Assembly (NCBI RefSeq): GCF_013410115.1
Contig: NZ_JACCCV010000001.1
Span: 186,001-250,000, forward strand
Direction: 5' to 3'
DNA length: 64,000 nucleotides
Source: Tunturiibacter gelidiferens
Lineage (GTDB): Bacteria; Acidobacteriota; Terriglobia; Terriglobales; Acidobacteriaceae
Shown here: positions 40,466 to 50,759 of the stretch, piece after piece
Layout: the number at the start of each line of letters is the position of its first letter
Position numbering within the stretch: position 1 is the stretch's first letter
Program-made: the position numbers and the translations under genes
Notes under the pieces: generated by a model
Told to the model about the DNA's origin: nothing
The model's database searches: none
The model's input: only the letters and a program-made list of their open reading frames with translations

Positions 40466-43400
40466 TCATTGCACTATGAGCGTTATCTGATCGTTATGAC
40501 TGAGGGAACCACTGGAAGCGACGACCGTGATGGTGTATGTGCCGGCTGGGGTGTTCCGCCGGGTTTGGGCCGGAGGACTGCCAGATCCCGGACTGCCGCC
40601 GCACCCGTTGAGCAACAGGGCGCCAGAGAAGATCCCCAGCAGACAAAGAAGGAGCGTTAACCTGTTCAGACGTCGACGTGTACGTCGCGAAATTGCAGGT
40701 AATGCAAATACTGCCAGTGCGGGCAGGTAAGCGGGCCAACCCGGTGTCGCCGGTCTTCGTCGAAATAATGACGTAGAAGTCTGCTGCGTATTGATACTCA
40801 GGGATACAGGTGTGGAGCTCGACCCAACGGTGACGCTCGATGGAGTAAAGGTACATGTCGCATACGTCGGTAGATTGGCGCAGCTCATAGTGACGACACC
40901 GGTAAATGTACCGACAGTGCCGATGCTGAAGTTGAAGTTCGCCGCCTGGCCCGCGGAGATGGTGGCAGTGGATGCACCTGTGGGTGGGGGCAGGACAAAG
41001 TCCGATGCTACTACAATACCTCCCAAACTGACGCTCTGCGGCATTGCGCCGACGGAGCCTACGGTCAGCACTGCGCTTTCGTCACCGGTACTGGTGGGCT
41101 TGAACGAGACAGTCAGGCTGCACGTTGCGTTCACCGCAACGGTCGCCCCACAGGCAGAAGTCACCGTGAAGTCGGTAGAGTTCTGCCCGGCGACCGCTAA
41201 CACGACGTTTGCGAGCGGGATGCTTCCGGAGTTGCGGAGTGCCAGTGTCTGCTGCGTCAAGGTGCCGGTGGATATAGTGCCGAACGAAAGAGACTGACTG
41301 GAGAGCGTGAACACGGGAGCCGAACCAGTGCCAGTGAGCGTAACGGTCTGTGGACTGTCGGGAGCATTGTCGGTGATCAGCAGATTCGCGTTGTTGGAGC
41401 CGGCCACGGACGGCGTGAACACCACGCTCACTATGCAGCTCGAACCAGCCGCCAGCGTGTTGCTACAGGTTGAAGTTGTCGCGAAGCTAGATGCATTCAT
41501 TCCGCTAAGCGAAATAACTAATCCCGTCAGAGGCGACGCGCCGGTGTTTTGTATCATGACGGTCTGGGCTGCCGATGCGAGACCCTCCGCCTGCAAAGGA
41601 AACGTGATTGCCTTCGTGGAGAGACTAACAGCAGCACCACCGGCGGCCGAAGGAGTCGCCAGACTGCTGCGGACCAGTATGATCTGCGATGTAGATACGG
41701 GATTGGTCCAGAAATCAGCCGGGTAAGATTCGTTGTTGCGGAATGCGAACCCATCGGCCCCCCAACGCAACAGTTCGTTCTCACTGGGAGGGCTGTTCAG
41801 AGCGAACGAGAGCACTCCCGACAGCTTGAAGGTCGACGGGTCATAGCTAAGGATCTGCGGATCTCCGTATGGCGCCCCTGCACCGATCAGTCCATCGTCC
41901 AGGATAAAGGTGCGCTTTGCGACACTGTCAGCCGTAACCGCCGCTTCGTAGAACAGATTTGTGTCGTAGCGGCCAAGAAGCTTCTGCGCTTTCGGGTCCC
42001 ATACCTCGCCGCTGTTGGTGTAGAGAAGAGTCCCGTCCGTCGCCAACTCCGAGCCTGTAGTTTGGTCACAACAACCTGCGCCTCCAGGCAAACCAGGTGT
42101 TATTCCAGTCGCAGATACGGAGGTGGCGCTGAAGAAGCCGCTGGTACCGATCGGATAACCGTAAAACGTCGTTGGGTCCGACGTAAAGATGAAGCTGTCC
42201 AAAGTATAGTTGGCAGGATAGGTATTAGCGATGTACTGCACCAGACCGGCGTCGTTGAACAGCGCGACACCATTCTCTGACGGCGAGGCTGCCTGCGACA
42301 GCGAAGCGACCAGCAGTTGAGGCGAACCCGGAACGACATGCATATCAATGACACCGGCGGAGGAATTCGGCAGTGTGAAGGTGCGATCCACAGCCCTTGC
42401 GGCCAAATCGATTCGCTGCAACATCGCTCCGTTCGGATTGTAGTTTGCACTTGCGCCGACGTTGTCCACGAAGGCCACATACAGATAATGTCCATCGTCG
42501 GAAAGAGCGAGCCGTGTCGGATTTGTAAGGACAGGGATCGGCGTGCCCAATGCGCCGGTAGTCGGGTCAACTGAGATCATTGTGTTCGGATTCGAAGCTG
42601 ATGTTGCGGGGATTGCCGCGTACAACAACTTCGAGGCAGGTTCGTAAACGAGTTGAGTCGCGTTGAGATTGACCACATGGAAGGTTGTCAGCATCTCCGC
42701 GTTGCCGGTTCCTCCCGGAGCAGGGTTTACGACCTGCACCGGGAATTCACCCATCGCCCCGAGGGTACTTGGATCGACCGTAACTTGGATCGACACGCTG
42801 CCCGCGGCCGTCACGGGCACACTCACACCGTTCACAACTACGGTGGACTGTGGAAAGAAGTTTGTGCCGTTAATGGAGATCGTTACCGGGCCGCCGTCGA
42901 GCGAGATCGTTGCCGGCGAGAGGCTGGTGATGGCCGGTGCGGGGAATGAAGCCAGTGCCGTGCCTGTGATTGCGACGGTGAGGATTGGCGTAACGGGATC
43001 GTTGGTGTATATCGTCAGCGTTCCGGTTGCCGCGCCCGCTACCGTGGGATTGAAGGCGAATTGAAAGGCGCATGTCGACGATGGTGGGACCGGGTTGCTG
43101 CTGCACGGCGTGCCTATGAGAGTGAACGGTCCCGTTATCGTGGCGGGTGAGCTATTCACGACCAGCGGCGCGGTCCCTGTGTTTTGAAGCAATACCGCAC
43201 CGGTTTGCGAAGTCGTTCCCAGCACCTGTGGGGCGAACGAATAGCTGCTTCCTAGAATGAGAGAGGCTACAGGTGCGGTAGCGGTCGCATATATCGTCTC
43301 GAGGTTCGCTGCCATTGGAGCATTCGAGCCGATGGCAACTGCTGCGCTGAAACTACCTGCCGAGGTTGGACTGAAGGTGTAAGCCAAAGTGCAGGAGGCG

Positions 43401-45784
43401 CCTGCTGTGAGCGCTCCCGTGCAGATATTTGCCGAAGCAAAGGCAAATCCATTCGAGGTAAGTTGCACGGAGGAGATTGTCAAAGGCCCATTGCCGCAGT
43501 TGACAATGTCGAACGATCCGCTGCCGGTTGTGCCTACCTGCGCCGTCACGCCGGTCGAGTTGGCGAAACAGATGCTCGGACCTGGCTTCGACGCATCGAT
43601 CAGCGCGGCAAAACCGTAGTTATAGGTGTAGTTCGGCGGCGGTGGCGTTACCGCTCCGAGCAACGCACCGGGCGTCGTTGGGAAGTCCTGCGACGCGATC
43701 CCAACTACATGAGCCAATCCGGTTGAATCGATCGCCATACCATTCACCTGCGAGAAGCCGGCGGTGCTGTTCACATAGCTCGAAAAAAGCAGGTTATGCA
43801 TCGGGGGATCGAACTCTGCGATAAAGCCGCTCCCGCTGAACTGATAGTTAAAAGCCGACTGCAACGGATTCACTAGCGGGAGGGCGCCTTTGGTTGTACC
43901 CGCAAGCCACACATTGCCGCTCGGGTCTTGTCCGATTCCGCTGATACTGATTAAAGAATAGTTAGGACCAAATGCACTCGAATAAAGAAGCTGTGTACCG
44001 TCTTCACTTACCTTTGCGAAGAAGCCGAGGGCTCCGAGGGTTGTTACACCGTTGATGCTCGTACTAGTGTTGCTGCTATAGGCATCCGGGGTGACCGGGA
44101 AGTTGTAACCGGCGTCGCCGGCAATCAGTACGTCGTGGGTAGGGGTCAGGGACATGGATGAGACAGAGCCCGTGCCAACCAGGGTAGAGCTCAGAATTGT
44201 GCTGCCATCTGCAGAGATTCTCGTGACGAACGGTCCACCGTCGGACGAACTCGTCTGATAAGCACCGGAGGTCGTAGGCCATGGGGTCGTTCCTGTGTTT
44301 ATGGAAACGCCCGCCGTTCCTGCCATGTAAATGATGCCCGTACCGTCCACAGCAAGCCCCGTCGGACCGGTACTGCCAGAAGCCTCACCGATCTCGCCAA
44401 CGATTGCGCCATAACTCAGCGAACCAGTTGGCGAAAGCTTGAGCAGGAATGCACCCGTATCACCATAGCTGGGAGAAAACGCATGCAGGGCGCCCGGTGT
44501 GACGGGCAGGCTGGTAGATTCCGAGAGGCCCGCAACATAGACATTCCCGGTGGTGTCGGTTGTCAAAGACTCGGGATAGACCATATCCGACTGCGATACA
44601 GAAGAACCGCCCCCCAGACGGCTGGAGAAGTTGAACGCCGACCCATCCGGTGTGAGCGACAGCACAAAGCCATTGTCAAAGTTGGCAGCGGCGGAAGAGA
44701 TTGGATTCTTCAGAGGAAAATCCGCCGAAGCTTGTGATCCTGCGACAATGGCGTCGCCACTCGCATCGACGGTCAATGCAGTCGATTGATCGGTGCTAGG
44801 ACCGTTGTAGGGATCCACGCTGCCGCCGATGAAGGTGGAATAGATTACCGCGGTCCCTGCGGGGTTCAGCTTGGTCACAAACACTGCAAGCTTGTTCGTC
44901 CCGGTGACGCAGCTGTTACACGTCGCCGGATTCGCCATGGCTGGAAAGGCTACTGGAGCTTCGCCAGTGATGTACGTGTCACCGCCGGCGTCAACTGCAA
45001 CTGCTGTCACAGACACGGACGCATTGCCAAGGAAAGTCGAATAATCCAACACCGGGTCAATCACTAGCGGCTGCGTGCGGTCGTAATCTCCCAGATGAAA
45101 GCTTACGGCTCCATCTGCCAACACAAATTGCGCCGGAACCTCGCGACGATCACCGCCAATCATCTGGTAGGCGTGCGGATGACGCAACGTAATTTCGCTC
45201 TCGTCCAGGGAAATACGCAGATCACCGGAACCGGTCAGATCGACCTTGCGAGCACCATCGAGTTGCAGGCGAATACTTGAAGGCGTAGCCCCAGGATGCA
45301 CGATGTAGTCATGCTCCACCTGGGATCCATTGCCATAGTAGGTAAGGTCGATTCCGCGGTAGACCTCCTCATATGTCACTCTGCCGTACCGCTGCACATG
45401 TTGGTGCCAAGCGGAGATTTTGTCACCAAGTAGATAATTCGACTCTCCGCCGAGCTTGTCCGCGGCATGAGATGGTGCATCTGCGCGGGCGCCCGCTAAG
45501 CGAATCGAGAGCTGCTGGCTCCGTCCGTTTGTCTGGGGAAGCGACAGGCGCATCCAATTGGCTGAGAGCTCTGCCTGCATGGCTCCTGTAAGTACCAGAT
45601 AATCTGTGCCCGGAACTGCCTGTCCGACATTGGCTTCGAACGCCAGCGGGAGCCGCTGCAACCGAATAGAAGCGCTGTCGGGGTCTCGTCGAGGCGCCGA
45701 GGTGTCGTTGGTTTGCCCATAAGCGCAAACTGAAGTTAGTAAAAAGCACCAAAACAGGTAGGGGCAACGCAAAAAGTGGCGCAT
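40466..45784 (-). CDS. Giant secreted SBBP-repeat protein with choice-of-anchor and IPT domains
   Basis: The 1,772-residue protein has a signal peptide (CPYLFWCFLLTSVCAYG), then a DUF7948-type N-domain (about 35-250; LPLAFEANVGQ, GIDLTYYGNGSQVEHDYIV, PLVIDPVLDYSTFLG). SBBP beta-propeller repeats follow (about 255-720; AVDAGGDTYITG, LTVDASGDAIVAG, TTDTTGNVYVAG). Next are choice-of-anchor D/ASPM-like domains, an IPT/TIG domain (ITSLSPATISLDGGPVTISI), a second propeller-like part and more anchor domains. Near residue 1,700 a hydrophobic pair precedes LLLNGCGGSPGSG, a lipobox-like sequence far from the N-terminus. The family is large surface or extracellular protein of Acidobacteriota, role unknown, perhaps adhesion. 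ATG 45784 has GGAG upstream. Confidence 0.88.
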   Translation of the reverse strand: MRHFLRCPYLFWCFLLTSVCAYGQTNDTSAPRRDPDSASIRLQRLPLAFEANVGQAVPGTDYLVLTGAMQAELSANWMRLSLPQTNGRSQQLSIRLAGARADAPSHAADKLGGESNYLLGDKISAWHQHVQRYGRVTYEEVYRGIDLTYYGNGSQVEHDYIVHPGATPSSIRLQLDGARKVDLTGSGDLRISLDESEITLRHPHAYQMIGGDRREVPAQFVLADGAVSFHLGDYDRTQPLVIDPVLDYSTFLGNASVSVTAVAVDAGGDTYITGEAPVAFPAMANPATCNSCVTGTNKLAVFVTKLNPAGTAVIYSTFIGGSVDPYNGPSTDQSTALTVDASGDAIVAGSQASADFPLKNPISSAAANFDNGFVLSLTPDGSAFNFSSRLGGGSSVSQSDMVYPESLTTDTTGNVYVAGLSESTSLPVTPGALHAFSPSYGDTGAFLLKLSPTGSLSYGAIVGEIGEASGSTGPTGLAVDGTGIIYMAGTAGVSINTGTTPWPTTSGAYQTSSSDGGPFVTRISADGSTILSSTLVGTGSVSSMSLTPTHDVLIAGDAGYNFPVTPDAYSSNTSTSINGVTTLGALGFFAKVSEDGTQLLYSSAFGPNYSLISISGIGQDPSGNVWLAGTTKGALPLVNPLQSAFNYQFSGSGFIAEFDPPMHNLLFSSYVNSTAGFSQVNGMAIDSTGLAHVVGIASQDFPTTPGALLGAVTPPPPNYTYNYGFAALIDASKPGPSICFANSTGVTAQVGTTGSGSFDIVNCGNGPLTISSVQLTSNGFAFASANICTGALTAGASCTLAYTFSPTSAGSFSAAVAIGSNAPMAANLETIYATATAPVASLILGSSYSFAPQVLGTTSQTGAVLLQNTGTAPLVVNSSPATITGPFTLIGTPCSSNPVPPSSTCAFQFAFNPTVAGAATGTLTIYTNDPVTPILTVAITGTALASFPAPAITSLSPATISLDGGPVTISINGTNFFPQSTVVVNGVSVPVTAAGSVSIQVTVDPSTLGAMGEFPVQVVNPAPGGTGNAEMLTTFHVVNLNATQLVYEPASKLLYAAIPATSASNPNTMISVDPTTGALGTPIPVLTNPTRLALSDDGHYLYVAFVDNVGASANYNPNGAMLQRIDLAARAVDRTFTLPNSSAGVIDMHVVPGSPQLLVASLSQAASPSENGVALFNDAGLVQYIANTYPANYTLDSFIFTSDPTTFYGYPIGTSGFFSATSVSATGITPGLPGGAGCCDQTTGSELATDGTLLYTNSGEVWDPKAQKLLGRYDTNLFYEAAVTADSVAKRTFILDDGLIGAGAPYGDPQILSYDPSTFKLSGVLSFALNSPPSENELLRWGADGFAFRNNESYPADFWTNPVSTSQIILVRSSLATPSAAGGAAVSLSTKAITFPLQAEGLASAAQTVMIQNTGASPLTGLVISLSGMNASSFATTSTCSNTLAAGSSCIVSVVFTPSVAGSNNANLLITDNAPDSPQTVTLTGTGSAPVFTLSSQSLSFGTISTGTLTQQTLALRNSGSIPLANVVLAVAGQNSTDFTVTSACGATVAVNATCSLTVSFKPTSTGDESAVLTVGSVGAMPQSVSLGGIVVASDFVLPPPTGASTATISAGQAANFNFSIGTVGTFTGVVTMSCANLPTYATCTFTPSSVTVGSSSTPVSLSINTQQTSTSLFRRRPATPGWPAYLPALAVFALPAISRRTRRRLNRLTLLLCLLGIFSGALLLNGCGGSPGSGSPPAQTRRNTPAGTYTITVVASSGSLSHNDQITLIVQ

Positions 45785-45830
45785 CAATTCTCCAACACGG
45801 CAGGTGTAGCTCGATTTCTACGGAACTAAA

Positions 45831-46660
45831 TCACTTTATCGCGAGCACCTCTTTTTGCATAAGGAAAAACCACTCGACAGTCTGGCCGTTGATCAGCATC
45901 TCCGCTTGGTTGTGCTTGAAGGATGGAGTAGGCAGAACCGGAGTGAGAAATACGTCGTACTTCTGGAAGTACACGGCATAACCATCGTTCAGTCGCTCCG
46001 CAGCTTGCACTGCGTCGATGTAGTCCGCCGCTGGAGTGTCAGACAGTGAGAGCATGAACCTGGCCATGTATGAAATTTCATCCTCGCTGCGGCGCGCCGT
46101 CTTATTCACGAATCCGGGCTTCATCTCGAGGACATGCAGACGACTGAACACATCGAGCGCGAAGTCGCGCTCGATGTGCAGGAATGCGCACGGACTCGAC
46201 TGTGTGCCCGAGTTCCTTGAGCACTTCAGCAGCAGCTTCCACCGTGGCCGCGACCTCGCCGTCGATCGGACCACAGCCAAGCCCCACCAGCCAGCCCACA
46301 CGAAGCGGACGCTTGTTGGAACTCCCAATTCCGTTATCGAACGAGATGGCGTTGCTGGAGTAGTCGTCCTGTCCGTCCGGCCCAGCGAGTTGGGAAAAAG
46401 CCAACGATAGATCGCGGATACTGTGCGCCATCGGGCCTACATGCCAGAAACGGCGCGGCTCACGCGGCCAGATACCGGTCATGGGGACACGCCCGTGGGT
46501 GGCCTTGAGCGAGAGAATGCCGGTGTGCGCTGCAGGCCCCCGTACGGAGATAGCAAGGTTAGTACCAGGCCAAGCGGAGACATGCCTGCCGCAATCGCCG
46601 CCGACTCGCCACCTGGAGCCACCCGGCGTCAGAGCCAAGTTCCAGGAATGAACCGGGACG
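45831..46660 (-). pseudogene. Amidase-signature enzyme, frameshifted and truncated
   Basis: The minus strand carries a broken amidase. WNLALTPGGS runs into a shift at about 46612, after which GGESAAIAAGMSPLG continues the Gly/Ser-rich amidase signature in another frame. A second shift near 46565 returns to LAISVRGPAAHTGILSLKA and WPREPRRFWHVGPMAHSIRD. A third shift at about 46178 leads to HIERDFALDVFSRLHVLEMK and on to FLTPVLPTPSF at the C-terminus. The first 150 or so residues, with the catalytic Lys, are missing; the left edge meets the end of the DUF3857 gene. The family hydrolyses amides such as aryl acetamides; this copy must be inactive. Confidence 0.8.
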
Positions 46661-46681
46661 ACATGAAACCACGTACCGAAT

Positions 46682-49600
46682 CTACTCTGACGCGCCTTCC
46701 ACTGCGATACCAGAGTTGAGCATAAATACCAAATCGCAGGTCGAGCTTTTCTTACCGCAGTACACAACCGCATCGCGCAGCACACGCGCAGACGATCCGG
46801 CTGGCTCCGCGCCGGGCAAACGCAGCGACTTTGCCTCGTCCAGCAGGGGCTTCAGTTTTGCATCACCGGAGACGAGCATAGCTGCCGCGATACCATCGGC
46901 GTCCAACTGGAGACGTACTGTGCCGCCACCCTCCGCACCCGCGCCATTCTTCACGTGGTAGCTGCGAAAGTCCTGCATCGACGTTGCAAAGTGCTCGCCG
47001 CTGGGCGCCTTGACCCCGGCCTTCTCAAGACGCGCAATGGCCGCAGCCACTTCGGCAAAGTCCTGCTTCGCATCGGCCGCATGCTCCGCCTGCTTCGCAA
47101 GCCGGTACATCCACAGCGCATCTGCATTGCGGTCCAGACCCTCGAAGGCCTGCGCCAGGTGATTGCCGACGATTACGTTTTGCTGTGAGAACCATGCTGC
47201 GCGCAGGTACGGCTCGGCCTCCTTCGGCTTGCTCTCAAGCAGCAGAATGTAGCCCAGCGTGTCCCACGAGGCTGTTAGGTTCGCCGACTCGGCAAAGGCC
47301 TTCGTATTCGCCTCTTCCAAAACGTGCGAGGCGGTCGCCTTTTCCAGCAGATCGACCGAACGGCGCGACTGCGTCTCCGCGAATGGCAGATCGATCTTCG
47401 TCTCCGACAGCACGTAGACGTTATTGTTGATGACATCCGGATCATCGCTACCGTCCATAGCCTTCTTCGCGGCCATGGCGGCTTCTTCGTTGCGATGCAG
47501 TTCGTACAGCGTGCTTGCCACCTGCGAGGCCACCGCGCGGTCTTCAGGCTGGCGCGCCTGCAGATCGCGCAGAACTCCGAGCGCATGCGTGTAGTCGCCC
47601 TGTTTGCCAAACACATAGACTCGCATCTGCTGAACCCGTTCGCCGCTACCGCCGTATCTGTTCAGTAATCCCTCCGCATCGCTGTAACGCTGCTTGTTGC
47701 TGTATTCCTGGGCCAGTCCGAGAACCATCCAGGGGTCGTCATCGGGATGTGCCTTCATCTCCGCTTCGACATCGCGGGCGCCGGAGTCAAGATCCCCGTC
47801 ATTCGCCTTGACGAGCCCAAGCATACCCAGGACGTAAGGCGCATCCGGCGAACTCTTGCGTAAAGCTTCGAGGCGGCTGCGGGCCCCACCCAGATCTCTT
47901 CGCTGCAGCATAGCGGTGATCTCTACCAGCTGCTGTCGCGTGTCAGAGGGGTTCGGGGGCTCGGCCGCAGGCGTCGTATCCTTGGCCGGCGTGGTGGATG
48001 TGCTCTTCGCGCCCTCCTTGTTGATCGTGAGGTGATCGGGCGGGATGAGCCGCAGGTAAGGCTCCCCATCGTTCACCAGAGTTGCTTTCTGAAAGGCAAG
48101 GTAATCCTTCCACCGGTCACGCGGCAGCTTATGCACCTTGACGACCAGCTTGCGATCGGCGATGACCTTCCCGTCGACAAGGCGATATGTCTTGTCGTAG
48201 GTTGCGAACTCCCGGGAGACATGAACGGCGTCGGGCAGCTCTGCACGATAGCCCGCGGGAAGGGCCATAGTGCTGTGAGCCTCGACGGTACGCGGTGCGC
48301 CAAGGTCGATATCGTGTTCGGGCGCCTTCTCTTCGCTCACAAGAGTGAGTTCAACTGCGGGGAAGAGAGGCAACGATTGATTGTTCTCCCATCCAGCGTA
48401 CTTCTCGCGGCTGTAATCGTAGGTGATCTTCACCGGCGCAGCTGCGTTGGTCTGCCGCATGTCCGTGCCGCTCACCTTACCGCTAAACCCCATTGCCCCC
48501 GAAAGGTACTGCATCGCGTCGTCCCATTGCGCGGGTGATAGCCGCTGCATCATGGAGCGCAACTCCAGCTCAGTGTCAGATCTCGCAGTCAATACCATGT
48601 GGCTCTTCAGCAGGCCGTCACTGTCCAGCGTGCCCTCGGCGACAAAGTCTTCGTGGTAGGCATAAGGCGGGTTCGCCGGAGTCTTCTCAATTGTGGCCGG
48701 AGCCTTATCTGGGATGACAAGCGCCTGCTGGTCGCGGATGACGGGCATAAGCACGCGGAAGGGTGCGACCTCAGCGGTGGAGTCGATCCAGACTCGCTCC
48801 GGCTTGCCGGCAGCGTCAGGCAGTTCGAGTGTCGTGATGGCGTGGTTGAAGACCGCGGGTGATGGCACATCCATTACCGGCGCAATCCCCGCCCCGATCA
48901 GCACCGGTGCCGTGGTCATCCCTTTCGCGCGCAGCAGGCTCTCCAACAGAGTGTCCTTGTCCTTGCAATCGCCGTAGCCGTGGTCCAACACCTCGTCGGG
49001 TGTATGCGGCTGGAAGCGGCCAACACCGAATGAGAGCGAGATGTAGCGGATCTGTGTCGCAACGAAGCGATAGAGCGCCTCTGCCTGTTCCTGAGGTGTC
49101 TTCGCATTTTTGGTCAGCTCATCGGCCTTTGCTCGCACGCTGGCGGTAGGCTGGAGGCGCTGCTCTGCCAAACTGCGGTACCAGTCGCCCACCTCTGCCC
49201 AGCTATGAAAGGTGGTCCATGCCACGCTGGGCAGCTTGCGTCCGTCGGAGTCCTCGTCCGGATCCTTCACCTCGGCCGCAGTCATCTTGCCGTTCTCGTC
49301 GCGTGCGCTGGCCTTGGTCTGCGAGGAGGTCCACGTCCACACCCTCATTCCGTCGCGCGTCACCGACATCGTTTTGTGGTTAGGGCTCCAAACCTGCACG
49401 TAGGTCTTTTCCGGCACGGCAAGCGTTAGACTCTGTTCCAGAACCACGCCACCCTGCACCAGGAAATGCTCCGCCCCCCAGAATTGTCCCGGCGCTTGCG
49501 CCTTGGTAAGGACTGTGTGGAACTGATATTCGAGCCGGTCGCCCGACGCAAGGCTACGCACGGGGAGGTGTTTCTCTTTCAGGTCCGAGTACATCGGCGC

Positions 49601-49957
49601 TTCGCGGGTTACTTCTGCGGGCATCTCCATGGCGTCGTCGACTGGCGTGTTTACCGTGCCGCCGTCCGGCTTATGCACGCGTACGAATTCCATCGTCGCG
49701 GTTGAATTTGCTGAAGCGTAAGGCAGATTCAACACGCTGAACTGCCGCGCCACGCCGTCTGACTGAATGCGCACGATCACATGCTGCACTATGTCTCCGG
49801 TGCCGTCGGCCTTCATTGTTGTAGTGGTGTCGTACCGCTCAAAGACAAACGGCTCGTCGCGGTACGGATCCACGGAGGAAGCCGGAGTTTGAGTATGGGA
49901 CGGCAGCGGCAGAGTCGCAATTACGGCAGCGGACAACACAATCAGACGGAGTTTCAT
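46682..49957 (-). CDS. DUF3857/transglutaminase-like protein with TPR domain
   Basis: The 1,091-residue protein has a signal peptide ending in PSHTQ. A DUF3857 domain (about 40-230; ERYDTTTTMKADGTGDIVQH, LEYQFHTVL) is followed by a transglutaminase-like domain (about 270-400) with Cys331 in HGYGDCKDKDTLLESLL and a His in FNHAITTLEL. A DUF2569-like beta region follows, then TPR units (about 700-1,000). Such proteins are periplasmic or surface-exposed; the Cys/His pair suggests peptide-bond or crosslinking chemistry, though substrates are unknown. The C-terminal piece GKKSSTCDLVFMLNSGIAVEG is complete. The gene ends just before the amidase remnant. Confidence 0.88.
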   Translation of the reverse strand: MKLRLIVLSAAVIATLPLPSHTQTPASSVDPYRDEPFVFERYDTTTTMKADGTGDIVQHVIVRIQSDGVARQFSVLNLPYASANSTATMEFVRVHKPDGGTVNTPVDDAMEMPAEVTREAPMYSDLKEKHLPVRSLASGDRLEYQFHTVLTKAQAPGQFWGAEHFLVQGGVVLEQSLTLAVPEKTYVQVWSPNHKTMSVTRDGMRVWTWTSSQTKASARDENGKMTAAEVKDPDEDSDGRKLPSVAWTTFHSWAEVGDWYRSLAEQRLQPTASVRAKADELTKNAKTPQEQAEALYRFVATQIRYISLSFGVGRFQPHTPDEVLDHGYGDCKDKDTLLESLLRAKGMTTAPVLIGAGIAPVMDVPSPAVFNHAITTLELPDAAGKPERVWIDSTAEVAPFRVLMPVIRDQQALVIPDKAPATIEKTPANPPYAYHEDFVAEGTLDSDGLLKSHMVLTARSDTELELRSMMQRLSPAQWDDAMQYLSGAMGFSGKVSGTDMRQTNAAAPVKITYDYSREKYAGWENNQSLPLFPAVELTLVSEEKAPEHDIDLGAPRTVEAHSTMALPAGYRAELPDAVHVSREFATYDKTYRLVDGKVIADRKLVVKVHKLPRDRWKDYLAFQKATLVNDGEPYLRLIPPDHLTINKEGAKSTSTTPAKDTTPAAEPPNPSDTRQQLVEITAMLQRRDLGGARSRLEALRKSSPDAPYVLGMLGLVKANDGDLDSGARDVEAEMKAHPDDDPWMVLGLAQEYSNKQRYSDAEGLLNRYGGSGERVQQMRVYVFGKQGDYTHALGVLRDLQARQPEDRAVASQVASTLYELHRNEEAAMAAKKAMDGSDDPDVINNNVYVLSETKIDLPFAETQSRRSVDLLEKATASHVLEEANTKAFAESANLTASWDTLGYILLLESKPKEAEPYLRAAWFSQQNVIVGNHLAQAFEGLDRNADALWMYRLAKQAEHAADAKQDFAEVAAAIARLEKAGVKAPSGEHFATSMQDFRSYHVKNGAGAEGGGTVRLQLDADGIAAAMLVSGDAKLKPLLDEAKSLRLPGAEPAGSSARVLRDAVVYCGKKSSTCDLVFMLNSGIAVEGASE

Positions 49958-50198
49958 GGATGTAACTGCGTGTATAGCAGATTTCGGGAACCGGGTACAT
50001 ACCCCACATTGCCCCCCGACCAGCCACCACAGTTAGAATGACCTAGCCCGTCCCTCGTCCATGTGACGATTGCTCAACGTAAGCCGACTTATCGGTACTG
50101 ACCTGCTTAAATGAGCGTTGGGCAACATCGATGGACCTACAATTAAGTGGCGGTTGGTAATAAATAAAAGATGTACGTTCCGATTGGAATCGATTCCC

Positions 50199-50759
50199 AT
50201 GCAACGTGCTCCCTTGGTTAAACTTGTCTTTTTCCTGGTTTTGTTCTTCATCTCGGCAACAGTCCAAGCCGTAGACGTTCAATCAACCGAGGATCACCCG
50301 ACCTGTCCTGGGTTGAAGCTGGAGATTGGAATCCCCGACGATGTCGTTCGTCCTCAATCCGATGTGCTTCTGGAACTGAGGCTGACAAATGTCGCGCACG
50401 AGGCGATACTACTTCCGTCAGGTTCACCAGACTTCTGGTCCTACGAATTCGAACTGAAAGACGAGCGCGGTGCTCTCGTCCCGCGAACGGCGGAGTGGAT
50501 GCATGCTCTTTCACAACGTCCTACGATCGTCACGGCAAACGTGTCCATACCACTTTCCGCCGGAGCCTCGCTGACAAAGGCTGTGTTGCTTGAAAAACTC
50601 TTCGACCTGACCAGGCCGGGTCGATACACACTTCGCGTCTCATTTGGTTCGGTCATGTGTGGCAACTCAGCTAAACACGTCACCTCCAACTTGGTTCAGT
50701 TCACTGTTGGCGCTCCCTCAATTCGGCCTTTAACGCCTAAAGCCGCTGAAAACGTTTGA
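50199..50759 (+). CDS. Hypothetical secreted protein
   Basis: The ATG at 50199 begins a 186-residue protein with a signal peptide (VKLVFFLVLFFISATVQAVD). An upstream in-frame GTG/ATG at 50118 would add 27 unlikely residues. The mature part is beta-rich (LKLEIGIPDDVVRPQSDVLL, WSYEFELKDERGALVP, TRPGRYTLRVSFGS) and contains two Cys that could pair. The pattern resembles an immunoglobulin-like domain as in the protein at 38392. The 3' end overlaps the TniQ-like remnant on the other strand by 23 bases. Function unknown. Confidence 0.7.
   Translation: MQRAPLVKLVFFLVLFFISATVQAVDVQSTEDHPTCPGLKLEIGIPDDVVRPQSDVLLELRLTNVAHEAILLPSGSPDFWSYEFELKDERGALVPRTAEWMHALSQRPTIVTANVSIPLSAGASLTKAVLLEKLFDLTRPGRYTLRVSFGSVMCGNSAKHVTSNLVQFTVGAPSIRPLTPKAAENV

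Noticed and set aside
42317..42574. Small plus-strand frames inside the giant SBBP gene
   Set aside because: All are antisense to a continuous frame with recognisable repeats.
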